This document shows positions 1 through 9,837 of a stretch of DNA of 64,000 bases, piece after piece. The notes under the pieces are model-generated. The model worked only from the letters and a program-made list of their open reading frames with translations, did not search any database and was not told the origin of the DNA. Within the stretch, counting starts at the first letter, position 1. Each line of letters starts with the position of its first letter. The translations under genes were made by a program, and so were the position numbers. The stretch comes from Psilocybe azurescens (Eukaryota > Basidiomycota > Agaricomycetes > Agaricales > Agrocybaceae), in NCBI GenBank assembly GCA_023853785.1, contig JAJIRX010000557.1, forward strand, positions 1 through 64,000. The letters are read 5' to 3'.

Positions 1-1262
1 TTTTGTAAGACCAGACCAAGACCGGTCCATCTTTGTCCTAGGACCTCAAAACTGGACTGAGCTGCTTAAGACTGGTCTTTTGCAGTCCTTTGCAGTCCTG
101 GACCAGTCTTGGTCTTAACCTGTCTTAAACAGTTTTAACCAGTATTACACCTAAAAATATGCAAAGTTATAGAGATAATAATTGTAGAAGTAATTTATAG
201 CTTTAGAACAATCTCAAAAAATAATATTCTGTTAAGATTTGACAATTCTATGAAAATATTTTGCAAATTCTACCCTTTTAACAAAATTTTAATGATTTAT
301 TTAATTCTCAGCCAAAAGTTGACCAAATATTATGATCTTGGAGTTATTTTAAAGGAAAAAGTAGGGCTACAAAATAGCTGGTTCAGACCAGTCTGAACAG
401 CTGAAGATGATCTGAAATGTCTGGGTTGGACACTGATCTGTTTTTATGGTGAGGACTGTGATTTGGGGTTGAAGTCAAATAGTTTGCTTGCTGATTGATG
501 TCAAGCAAGTTACAGGGGCCTGAGAGTGGGTTTGACTTGTAAAATAGTCCCGACAATGCAACATGTTCAATGAGCCAGAAGGATGGGAAACAAGATGACA
601 GGAGCAAATGGGTGGTGGCAGAGCATGAGCAATTTTTCTGCATGACAAATATCAATGATGCTTATGACGTACAAAGAAGCAGTAGTATAGCAAGTTTTAT
701 TTTTGTGTTTGAGAGTTTTTGTTTTGGACTGGATATTTCTTGGTGCAATAAGAGAGTGACTTTGGTGTATATTTATCAGATTTTGTGGGGAAATCCAGTG
801 TCTAAAACAGATACAAGTTGGCTACTTTAAATACATTTTCATACACTAAATTTTATGTGCTTGGTTATTCCAAGCTTTTGGTTTTGATCATTGGAGGCGC
901 ATTGCAGCTCTGGATAATGGTTTAGTTTTCTCAGATGGTGGGTGCCATATGGATTTGCGGATACTGAGCATGTGTCTGGCTGCAGGGTGGCGTGGAGTGA
1001 TGTGACATGGATGATATGTCAGGAATTAGTTGATACAATGATGATGTTGTTTCTCAGAGTGCCTAAAGTCTCTTCCACAGTTGCTGTTGTTTGCTGCTTT
1101 CTGTACTGAGACAGAACAAGAGTTCTACACCACAAAGACTGGTCCCCCAAGACCAGTCTTTTCATCCTCAAAATCAAAAGACCAGACTGCTGGTCTGGTC
1201 TTTTCTGGTCTTGGTCTGGTCTTGGTCTGGTCTTTGCTGGTCTTAAGACTGAACTTCCAAAC
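1..1262. repeat. GGTCTT/CTGGT-type repeats at both ends of a 1.2 kb block
   Basis: Positions 1-130 are built from AAGACC/GGTCTT-like units (for example AGACCAGACCAAGACCGG at the start). Positions about 1,135-1,250 contain the complementary orientation (TGGTCTGGTCTTTTCTGGTCTTGGTCTGG). The two clusters are roughly inverted relative to each other and enclose about 1 kb of AT-rich non-coding DNA. This could be a non-autonomous element with repetitive subterminal regions, whose left end may lie outside the window, or two independent simple-repeat arrays. No target duplication could be recognised. Confidence 0.45.
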
Positions 1263-1263
1263 A

Positions 1264-3083
1264 CTACACAAAATCTTCAAACAGGAGGTGAATACAAGGG
1301 TTAGCTCACAAGGATTTCAGAGTAATATATATGTTTTTGTGATTTCTTGGTGGGTGCTGAGACTTTTACAAATCTCTACTCTAACACAATACTGTTTCCA
1401 GACCTTTTAGTGTCACTATCAGCAGATACACACATTGAGCTGACGTGTGGGGTTCCAAAATTCACCAGAATCTCTTCTCTAACACAGTACCATTTCCAGA
1501 CCTTCTTGGGGTCACTATCAGCAGGTACATGCTTTGAGCTAAATAATTTGGTGGTCTTCTTGACCTAATAAAACACACTTCAGCCCTCTTGTTCTACCAG
1601 CTAAAGACCCTCTTGGCCTTGGGAATACAAAACAAGAGAGAGCTAGGTTATGAATCTAGCTTGCATGCCCTATATCTCAGTTGCACTCTTGCTGGGTATA
1701 AAGTCAATATTTAGACTTGAGTTGTGTGAGATGAACTCTTCAAGTATTTCTAGCTTTCAAATGTGCAAAGCACTACTTTTAAATTCAAAGGTGAACAATA
1801 GATTGCTATTGCTTGACAAGCAATTAATGTTCTCAAAGTTCTTAATACTTTCAGAAAATGCAGTTGCAGAATAAATCTGAACTGTATGTTCTTGGGGTAA
1901 AAATTACTTGTTTGATATCTACATAGATATGTTTAATTTATAGCTACAGGTACACACAATTTTTGGAAATAATTTAGTAAATCAAATCACTATTACAAAC
2001 CCCCAAACTACATGTTTCTCAAACCATAAGCCTTTCTACAACCAATTGGATCACTAATAAATAATCTATGTGGTTATCACATGCCCAGCTAGTAATTGGC
2101 ACTCTTCAGCTGTTATTTTTTAGGCATACAGATCACAAATTTTGACAGTAAAATGTCTTCAGCATTTGCCTAGGAACCCAGCTGATGATGGGTTTGTCCA
2201 GTTCAACTGTGTTATTCAATTTGTTCATCAGCTCAGTGCCTGTTGAACTCTTATTATGAGTCAACTGCACATAGGAGGGCTGTGCACTATTCCATTTCTC
2301 CTATTGGTTGAGAATACTCTTCATATTCATATACTCTGATCCGCTCAGCTAGATGCACATGCATTGTTCGTTATTGCTTCCAGAATATGAAGACTTGCTT
2401 GGCAGTCCTCATTTTTCTTTATGTTTCAGACAGCTAAAGCTACCCTTGCCCCATACTGTGATCAGACTCATTTAATGAGGGTCAAGCTGGTTTGTTCTGA
2501 CTGTCTGTGATGCATGAGGACCTGTATCGCACTCCACAAGACCTCTAGAATACTTTGGTGCTAAGTCTAAATTGTATCACATGTAGTTTAGCTGTGAGCC
2601 AATATTGCTTATTTCATAGTGTCCCTCATCCTTCATGAATGTATTACAGCTCACTTATATACATCTGGATGCCAAAAATTCAGCTGCTCTTCATTATGCA
2701 TATTTTTAAACAGCTAGCCATGCAATGGTCTCTTCACTGTATTTCTGAGACCAAGAAGGTTGAATAGTGTTTTATTAGGTCAAGAGGACTACCAAATTAT
2801 TTAGCTCAAAGCATGTACATGCTGATAGTGGTCCTAAGAGGTCTGAAAACGGTACTGTGTTAGAGAAAAGATTCTGCTAAATTTTGGAACCCCATACTTC
2901 AGCTCAAAGTGTGTACCCACTGATAGTGATCCTAAGAAGGTCTGGAAACAGTATTTTACTAGAGCAGAGATTTGCAAAAGTCTCAGCACCCACCGAGAAA
3001 TCATAAAAACACATATATTATCAAAACCCTTGTGATCTAACAACTCATATTCACCCCTTTTTGAGGAATTTGTGTAGTACAAT
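1264..3083. mobile_element. Non-autonomous DNA element with ~300 bp inverted ends
   Basis: The left arm (about 1,264-1,570) and right arm (about 2,768-3,083) are imperfect reverse complements over roughly 300 bp. The outer ends both read CTACACAAA..CTTCAAA..GGTGAATA when oriented inward, and the inner edges meet at GACCTAATAAAACAC / GTTTTATTAGGTC. Within each arm a unit of about 75-80 bp (ending TTTGAGCT or ATTGAGCT) occurs twice, a subterminal duplication. The 1.2 kb interior has no credible transposase. Short frames in the two arms translate to similar peptides only because the arms are copies of each other. Long inverted arms suggest a large MITE or fold-back element; the superfamily is undetermined. 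Confidence 0.7.
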
Positions 3084-3457
3084 TATTAAAAGCACAAGTT
3101 TTGCTTCCCAATGACAAACTATTCGTTTTAACATTAGTTGAAGTGTTAAGCTGCAACACTCTGCAGCAAGCATCTCAATGCCTTGTATCTTCCTCCACTG
3201 TTCTCTAGTCAGCACATAGTTACATCTTTTTACAGATTGTATTTTGTTATAACAATAGCTAGCTTAACTGCCCAGTACTTTGACATAAATATGCTGTTCA
3301 TCTTGCTTAACTGTGAGGCAACATTGCATATTTTATAGTTTTACCCATTCTTTGTAAATGTATTACTGCACACTTGTATACAACTAAATGCTAAAAATTT
3401 CAGCTAATCTCTGTTATTTGTCTTTTTATACAGCTAGCCATGCAATGGTCTCTTCAG
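2590..3457. repeat. Direct repeat pair of ~150 bp (2590-2740 and 3303-3457)
   Basis: Two diverged direct copies share the order TTAGCTGTGAG, a TATTTCATAG-like segment, AATGTATTA, a CACTTATATACA-like segment, and a near-identical end containing CAGCTAGCCATGCAATGG (2,711 and 3,431). The first copy lies just inside the right arm of the 1,264-3,083 element and the second lies outside it. This suggests a second, partly degraded related insertion, or duplication of internal element sequence. Confidence 0.6.
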
Positions 3458-3557
3458 CAGGTGCCATGTCAGACTTGAAAAGAAATTTAATGATGAGACA
3501 TTTCATAAACCTTCACAAAAAGTTGAAAATCCTTGCATTTTGTGTCTTCATCTCACT

Positions 3558-3666
3558 GTACAAAAGCCAGGGCCCAGGCCTGGTGCTTAGGCTTTGAGAA
3601 TTTCAAGCTGGGCCAAAGCCCCCTCAGGCCAAGCCTAGGGCCCTAGCTTGGCCTGGCTTTTTGGTG
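3558..3666. mobile_element. Small GC-rich palindromic element
   Basis: A GC-rich block of about 105 bp in AT-rich surroundings begins CAAAAGCCAGGGCCC and ends GGCCTGGCTTTTTGG, so its ends are inverted repeats. It contains a near-perfect 27-nt palindrome at 3,627-3,653 centred on CCTAGGGCCCTAG. It has the layout of a tiny fold-back MITE. No transposase and no clear target duplication are visible. Confidence 0.45.
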
Positions 3667-4094
3667 TCTGAAAGTGCATTATTGTCAATATATGCTGTAG
3701 AATATTAATTAGATAAACTTACTATAGAACAACTATAAGTAATACAAATCAAGGACAAATAAACTAATGAATAGAAACAAAGAACAAAGTAGTGAGATAT
3801 AAGGGAGAATTTTCAATGGCAGTGTGGTGCACAATTAGCAGCCTTCTTCGAATGTGATCAGAATCTGTGATGGATCTTAGCTTAGCGGTCAGGACCATGT
3901 CACATCACCTGACATAAGATGGCTATGAATTGCCCGTATCTTACTTAATTTGCATTGTCTTTTCATGCTTCCAACTCTGATCTTTTCAACTGAACAAACA
4001 CCTGGTTCTGCTCTGTCCATTGCTCAATGGCAAACTTTAACTTTGAGTATGGTAAGACATCTTGTTCAATGTGGCACTTTCTTTTGTTCTCAGG

Positions 4095-4412
4095 CAGGCA
4101 ATAGCACGGGTAAAACCCGGGTATCGCGCCAGAAAACCGCACCCTACCCACAGGCATAATCCTACCCGCAACCGGACTGGTTTATCCGTCAAAACGAGCC
4201 CAAAAACATCCAAATCGGCCCAGAAATGAAGGAGATACAGCCAACTTCGAAGAATTTTGCGAAATTGGCTGTATCTCCTCAGTTATGGTCCAAAAATATG
4301 TTTTTGGGCTTGTTTAAAAGCTCACTGGTAGGGCTATTGTAATCCGTGCCAGAACCGTGAGATAACCCGACCCGTCACCCGTGGGGTTTACCCAAACCCC
4401 TGCTATTCCCTA
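4095..4412. mobile_element. Fold-back MITE, copy 1 (8-bp target duplication)
   Basis: This 318-bp element has short inverted ends (CAGGCAATAGCA on the left, TGCTATTCCCTA on the right) and subterminal (A)CCCGGGTA / TACCC motifs. It carries a central hairpin whose arms read AGGAGATACAGCCAA and TTGGCTGTATCTCCT. It is bounded by TTCTCAGG at 4,087-4,094 and again at 4,413-4,420. An 8-bp target duplication with short inverted ends is typical of hAT-type transposons; that assignment is an inference. No coding capacity. Confidence 0.8.
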
Positions 4413-4420
4413 TTCTCAGG

Positions 4421-4717
4421 TAGGCTATTGCAGGAGTGTGGCCTATCTGTACGGGTCATGGGTAAGGGTATTTGCAGGCACGAGTACAGGTAAGCATTTG
4501 CATATGCGTATACCTTAAAAACAAGCCCAAGAACATAATTTTTGGTACAGAAATGAATGAGATACAGCCAAATTTGTCAAAAAGCGAATTTGGCCATATC
4601 TTATTCATTTCTGAGCCGATTTGGCTGTTCTTGAGCTTGTTTTGACAGGTAAACCCGTGCGAGTCATGGGTACAGGTAGGCGGCCAGATACCCGAGGGTT
4701 ATCTGTGCAATTGCCTA
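4421..4717. mobile_element. Fold-back MITE, copy 2, adjacent and sharing the target site
   Basis: This 297-bp element of the same family begins TAGGCTATTGCA and ends TGCAATTGCCTA. Its central hairpin contains GAGATACAGCCAAATT and its inverted partner. It starts directly after the second TTCTCAGG (4,413-4,420) and is followed by a third TTCTCAGG (4,718-4,725). The two elements therefore lie in tandem with three copies of the same 8-bp target, as expected if one inserted into the target duplication of the other. Confidence 0.8.
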
Positions 4718-6503
4718 TTCTCAGGCAATTTCATTATTAAAAAGGATTTAAGTTTTTGTGCTGTGAAGGCTTTGGGTAAATTATGACGCAATCAGTCAGC
4801 CAGAGTCCCGGCTTGACGTCATTTTGCTTCAGCTAAAATTAGAAACATACCCGGATTCCGGGACAAAATCAGTAACTGTGATGCCCAGTGATATGGGCTG
4901 TCACAGAGCCCTAAAGGCCTTTTTTTTATTTGAGACAATACATTTGTGCTTTCAACACTGCCAATATTACACATTTTTTGTTCTGGAACACATAATAGTC
5001 AATGCTTTAACTTACCCTGACAGTTAACTGTGCAATAATCATATTTTATCTCTTAAAAATGCGAAATCATGCTAATCTGCCTGCCAAATATGGCCTTCCA
5101 AGGTTTTTGAAAGATATCTTCTTAGCAACAATGTCTATTGACACAATTTGTAGATGTATTTCACTTGAAGTCTAATTTATAATTAATTGATCTGACCACA
5201 ATTTTAATTTTGGTTCATATTGATGAGATAGACCTGCAAAATGAGCAGTTTAACGTATTTGGGGAATATAAATAAAAATTCTGTTCTGATAAAGTTAAAG
5301 TTAATGGATCACAGACCCTAAGCTGGCATGGACTGAGCCACAGCTTTTCACTTTCTGAACTGCCCTAATATATTTTCTAATAAGAGCTTCAAAAATCCAC
5401 TCAACATGCTTGCAACATCCTATAAAAACACAGCTTTGTGAGCATGCTGCGTGAGTAGTCACATGATATCTAAGTTGAGCTGAATGTTGCACGTGCCAAG
5501 CATTTGGTTGAACACTCTACCATGACAACCACCACCTAAACGTCGTTGATGAGGCGCATTGGGAATTCTGGTGCTTTGGAGGGGAGATGGAGAAGGAGAC
5601 CCAAAAGGTGAGTGAGATTAAAAGATCTCTCAAAGTTGCACTTCACTTACTGGTTGATGTTCAATAGCTAGAAAACCTCACTTCTAATGGGCCCTCTGCA
5701 TCGTGACTCACCTTCATTCACCATGCATTTTGATCTTCAACCCCCAACAACATCCCCTCCTGCACATGCTTGAATAGACTTGTGCAAATATAAGTTAATT
5801 CTCAATTCACTCATGTATTTTTTTGTTTATGTTATTTTATAGCGTCTGAGGGGTGGGCCCCTTCCTTGGCTTTGTAATCACTCATACATGTGTTTTGGCC
5901 CAGGCTTCCTGGGCTGCTCGCCACTTAGTCTTCAACTATCCTCTGCACCCCAGAGGGCCCTCAGGTCCCCCTGCTAGGCCCGACTGTTCCTCAGCTGTTT
6001 GGGGCACATCTCTTAAGTCGGTGAGTGTTGTATCGTCTATTTTAATTTCCTCTTGTCTCATCTTTTCTCTAGCACTCCCATCCAATTTCTTGGAAGGCAC
6101 GTTTGACCGAGTCAGATCTTGGTTCTGATGGGCATTCATTGTACTTCTTTGGGTGTGTCCTTTTGGGTTGAATGTTGGCTGTGTCGGTGTGATTGTGCAA
6201 TGGTTGGTGTGGTTGGCAATCTAGGGGGGGGTTCTTGGGTGGGCGGGCATATAGATAAGTGGTCACTCATGTATTTACTTTACTGATAATTTCTATTCTT
6301 TTGTAGGTACTGTACGATATGAACAAAACTCACCACAATGTTGCTTGCCCCTGACACATTTGTTGTGGGGTGCACGTCTTCTTGTAGTATGTCATCTTTT
6401 ATTCATTTTATTCTTCCTCCCACTCATATATAGGTGATTGGCACCGTCATTGCTGCTACTGGTCATCTGGTCATATGTCAACTTCAGCAATGTCAACTAC
6501 GCA

Positions 6504-6774
6504 TAGGGAATGGCACAGGTTTTTGAACCTGTGTGGGTTACAGGTATAAGTATGCACGGGTATGGGTATAGGTAACAATTTTTGTATCCGTGAGCTTTTA
6601 AACGAGCTCTAGAACGTCCCAAACAGTTGAGAATTGAATCTCATTTCTCAACTGTTCAAGTTGTTTTTGGGCTTGTTTTGATGGGTAAACCCGCTGGGTT
6701 GCGGGTAGGGCTCACCACGGGTATGGGTACCAGTATAGCACGAGATACCCAGGGGTTACCTGTGCCATTCCCTA
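6504..6774. mobile_element. Fold-back MITE, copy 3
   Basis: This 271-bp copy has perfect 13-bp inverted ends TAGGGAATGGCAC / GTGCCATTCCCTA, subterminal GGGTA-rich motifs and a central GTTGAGAA..TTCTCAAC hairpin. The internal line TTTTTGGGCTTGTTTTGATGGGTAAACCC is shared with copies 1 and 2. Flanking sequence (ACTACGCA left, TGCACCAA right) does not give an obvious 8-bp duplication, so this may be an older insertion with a decayed target site. Confidence 0.75.
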
Positions 6775-7081
6775 TGCACCAAAAGTACGTGAATTAATTG
6801 TGTGAGCTGTTTCTACTGAACTGATTATCATTTTAAGTGAAGGCTGGGCCTGGGCTGCATCAATCATCACGCTGTGCTGTTCCTAAACCCACCCCTAATA
6901 ATGTCTCTAATAAAGTGCTTAAATAGTCTTTTTATTTATTTTCTGGACGCTTGAGCATCTCACTAGGCTCTACACAGTTTTATTATTACATTACAGTGTA
7001 TTTTTTTACTCATATTAGTCTGTTTAATTGAATCATATTAGTCTGCAAATGTAACACTTATTAGTGGCATATCCAAGACAT

Positions 7082-7390
7082 TGCTTAATAGCGTAGCAGG
7101 AGCACCTTTGGCAGTGTTATCTGAGACACCACTAAATAAGGGGCTGAAGCACCTTTAAATAGTGCATCTGGGACATTGCTAAATGCTAAGCAGGAGCACC
7201 TCTGCATAGCGTGTTTGCAGACATTATTAAATGCTATTTTATGAATATGACTTAATGGTAATTTATCCTGTGCCAAAGACACCATTTGATAGTGATTCGG
7301 CAACCCAGCTAACAGTGTTCTCTGAGCACCATTTGCTGCTGCCGATAAAACACTATTTAATGACGCCATTTTGATAAATAACTACCGTCA
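7082..7390. repeat. Degenerate tandem units (AGCAGGAGCACCT, TATTAAATG)
   Basis: The block contains two AGCAGGAGCACCT(T/C)T units and a related GGGCTGAAGCACCTTTA unit between them. Repeated (C)ATTGCTAAATGCTA and ATTAAATG(C/G)T(A/G) phrases lie between and after them, giving a degenerate period of roughly 60 bp. Short frames across it on the reverse strand show no conserved protein signature. It is probably a decayed element or minisatellite next to the first real gene. Confidence 0.4.
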
Positions 7391-7911
7391 TTAAATGGTG
7401 TCAGAACATAATGATCTGATGGCGGCTGGGCACACTATTTATTGGCAAACTAGGCACACGAACAAATGCCGAGCTGGCTTCCCACAGTGTGCAGAGCACA
7501 CATTGTCATAGATTGTCATTTGACTCTGCATGCAGCGATTTCGGCAAATGTTCAGGAATATGAAAGCGTGTAGAAGTGAGTTTCCAAAAACTGCCGCCGA
7601 CCTCCAGGAGATTGGCGCTGAAATAAGCGCGTGTCTCAATAAAAGCGAGTAGTCATAGGTAGTCATGGAGTTAGGTTGCCGTTGACGGTAGCGACATCAG
7701 TATAATTGCGAGTCCCAGTCCCCAGCAATTGAATTTATGGCTGGCGTCATCGCATGTACGTTGACATCGTCGAGGCATCCCCAAATTCCATATAACATAT
7801 TACGGCTGTCGTCGTCCAAGTCGAGATTTAAAACGTAGCCTTCCATGTTGATCACCTTCTCGAGTCGAGTCCAAATACGTGGTATAAGGTCATGGATGTC
7901 AATGTAAGCAG

Positions 7912-9010
7912 TCAAGCCCAGCCTCTGAAGTATACTTTTCTTATCTCCCTCAAAAAATTGACCACGAGCGTTTTCAGCTTGATTTCAATGGACTCGATTT
8001 CTTCTTCTTGAAAGGTTGGCATCAGTGAAGGAAGAAGAGAAGATGATAATTCTGATATGTCTTCTTCAGTAGTCGCTATGCCTCTAGCGCACTCGGAATG
8101 CGTATCGCGAAGTTGAGCAAGTCCACTTCGAACCTATATGTTGACATTTTCAATATTTAATTGGCAAGTCAGAATTTGCCATGTTCAAACTTACTCGAGC
8201 GAGACGGGATGACAGACTTGGATCTTCCGTGTAACCCTTAATTCCTACACGCAGTGAATGGCCTCTGAGCTGCCGTGCTCTCTCCAGTAAATGTTCCAGA
8301 GCTATCCGACAAGATTCCATAGACTCGGCCGTCCACCTGGGATTTATCAGAGATACTGCAATCGATGACAAGATGCGCGAATCGCGAATAAGAGCCCTGA
8401 CTCGAATTTCAAGGTTTGCTGTTTCCAAGCATGCTTCTCGAGTGAGTTGTATGAGTTGCAATTGTTTGACATCCGCAATTGTTTGATGGTACTGCGCCAA
8501 TAATGGGTGAATGTCAGCGGTCAGATAGGGAGTTTCAATCCCTGATCGGTCGATTTCACGGTGTGCAGACAACGATTCCACTATAAGACATTTCTTATCC
8601 TATGGGTTAGCAAGGCAGCGTGAGTGTCGCATAGGTTCGTTGAAGGTCGGGCTATACCTTAACTCCCTTGATTATCTCTTCGTTCAAAATAGTAAAAGAT
8701 GCAATGCATTCAGTCTGTACTTCAACCTTCGGTAGAGTTGTGTTGCCTGATTCCAATGGCGAAGAGCTTAAGACACCTAATTTTTTTGCGTGTATAGTTT
8801 AGCTAGGGAGTGAACAGCAATGGTGCTTACTGATGAGACTGTCTTGATATTCGATTCTCCTCGATCTAGCTTTCTCCAAATTTGCGGCATCGACCAGCTT
8901 GCTGTCACATCTTGAGTACCGTGTTTGTTGTGCAAATTTCTTGGATTCCTCAACTCACTTAGCGATTTCGAGACGAAAGTCGAGAAGATCGGGCAGCGTT
9001 TGAGACATTG
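7912..9010 (-). CDS. Hypothetical coiled-coil protein (~275 aa, five exons)
   Basis: I do not recognise this gene. The start ATG at 9,008-9,010 opens MSQTLPDLLDFRLEIA. Introns of 54-61 nt with canonical borders then join exons giving NKLVDAANLEKARSRRIEY, a Ser/Thr-rich linker, and a helical block of about 130 residues beginning DKKCLIVESLSAHREI and rich in Leu, Arg and Glu. The last exon gives a conserved-looking EEDISELSSSLLPSL segment and ends LREIRKVYFRGWA with a stop at 7,912-7,914. Frames agree at every junction. An alternative splice after LREIRK could extend the protein through a frame ending at about 7,697. The helical composition suggests a small structural or complex subunit, for example of the kinetochore or spindle, but there is no motif to support a specific function. 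It lies tail-first beside the repeat island. Confidence 0.6.
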
Positions 9011-9121
9011 CGAACCTGGACGATCTGCTAAACGAATGATAAGAAAAGTGAGAAAGCAGCAATTATTTTTCTTGATTAACTTTGCCGCTTCTTGAATTTA
9101 AACTATACAAAAAGATCAAAA

Positions 9122-9618
9122 TCATAAAAATACACCGTCTTCATTACTAATGTCGTCGCGCGCATGTTCTGTCCCCGACAATACTAAAGGCTGGTCATTC
9201 ACGGACTGGGATGCCGGTTGAGCTGGTTGAAGATCATAGTGTGGGCCTGCCACTATTCCTTTCTCAGTCAAAGCCATCTTGAGTATGGCGATACGTTCTT
9301 TCTGGGAGCCACTACGACATCAGATTCATTATGATCAGCGTTTTCTCGGAAAGCGCGCAAAAATGAATACAGACATCACTTGTTTGTTCTCTTCATAAGC
9401 TTTCTTGATATCTGGATCATGTTGTTCCTCTTTAAGGATAATTTGGGTTTCGTCTAGTTTCTGTAAAGAATTCTGGAGCCGCGAAATCTCTTGACAACAA
9501 TTCAAGCCAGCTTTGCATTCAAATTGAAGGCAACATTACCTTCGTTTATGACAGAGACATCAAGTGCTATCGCTTCACTTAAAGTGAATGGCTGATAGAA
9601 TCGCGGAGTATAGTCCAT
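9122..9618 (-). CDS. Small coiled-coil protein, possibly Tma17/Adc17-like
   Basis: Three exons encode about 120 residues. Exon 1 starts MDYTPRFYQPFTLSEAIAL. Exon 2 carries a coiled-coil EEISRLQNSLQKLDETQ followed by an acidic KEEQHDPDIKKAYEEN segment. Exon 3 continues KERIAILKMALTEKGI and ends with a low-complexity Gln/Pro tail. Introns are about 50 and 80 nt with GT/AG borders, and frames join without conflict. The layout (a helix with HL/KL-x-x-TQ, an EN motif, then ERI-x-x-L-x-x-AL-x-x-KG) resembles fungal Tma17, a proteasome-assembly chaperone, but this is from remembered family shape and weak. An upstream in-frame stretch before the ATG (VLSKDDSILPATS) leaves a further 5' exon possible. 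Confidence 0.5.
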
Positions 9619-9837
9619 GGAAGTTGCGGGAAGAATAGAGTCATCTTTAGATAAGACTGGTTGACATCAGAGTCACGTCATGGTACAAGGTGGACTACCA
9701 GTCGCACATCAGTACTTCAAAAATGGTTAGTATCGAAGAGTCTATTCGACTGCTATATAATCTATGATACAAGGTCTACTGTTAAGGTGTATGTTATAGC
9801 AAATTCGCATTCCATGCACTCGCTATTTGGGTTCCTA

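Larger units (their letters stand above)
1..7690. other. AT-rich, gene-poor repeat island
   Basis: No open frame here has conserved-looking protein sequence, coherent exon structure or a recognisable domain. The stretch is AT-rich and contains the repeat elements listed separately. Between them (about 4,730-6,500 and 6,780-7,080) I see only short chance frames, runs of T and A, and fragments resembling decayed elements. The change to dense, intron-rich genes is abrupt at about 7.7 kb. It is most simply a transposon-rich intergenic or subtelomere-like block; position on the chromosome cannot be told from the window. Confidence 0.7.

Noticed and set aside
1347..3082. Apparent pair of related small proteins (1,347-1,568 + and 2,834-3,082 -)
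   Set aside because: They are similar only because they lie in the two inverted arms of one element; no start context or conserved domain.
5853..6128. Open frame of about 90 codons in the repeat island
   Set aside because: Cys/Pro/Ser-rich with no homology cue, no consistent splicing and located among mobile elements; looks like a chance frame.
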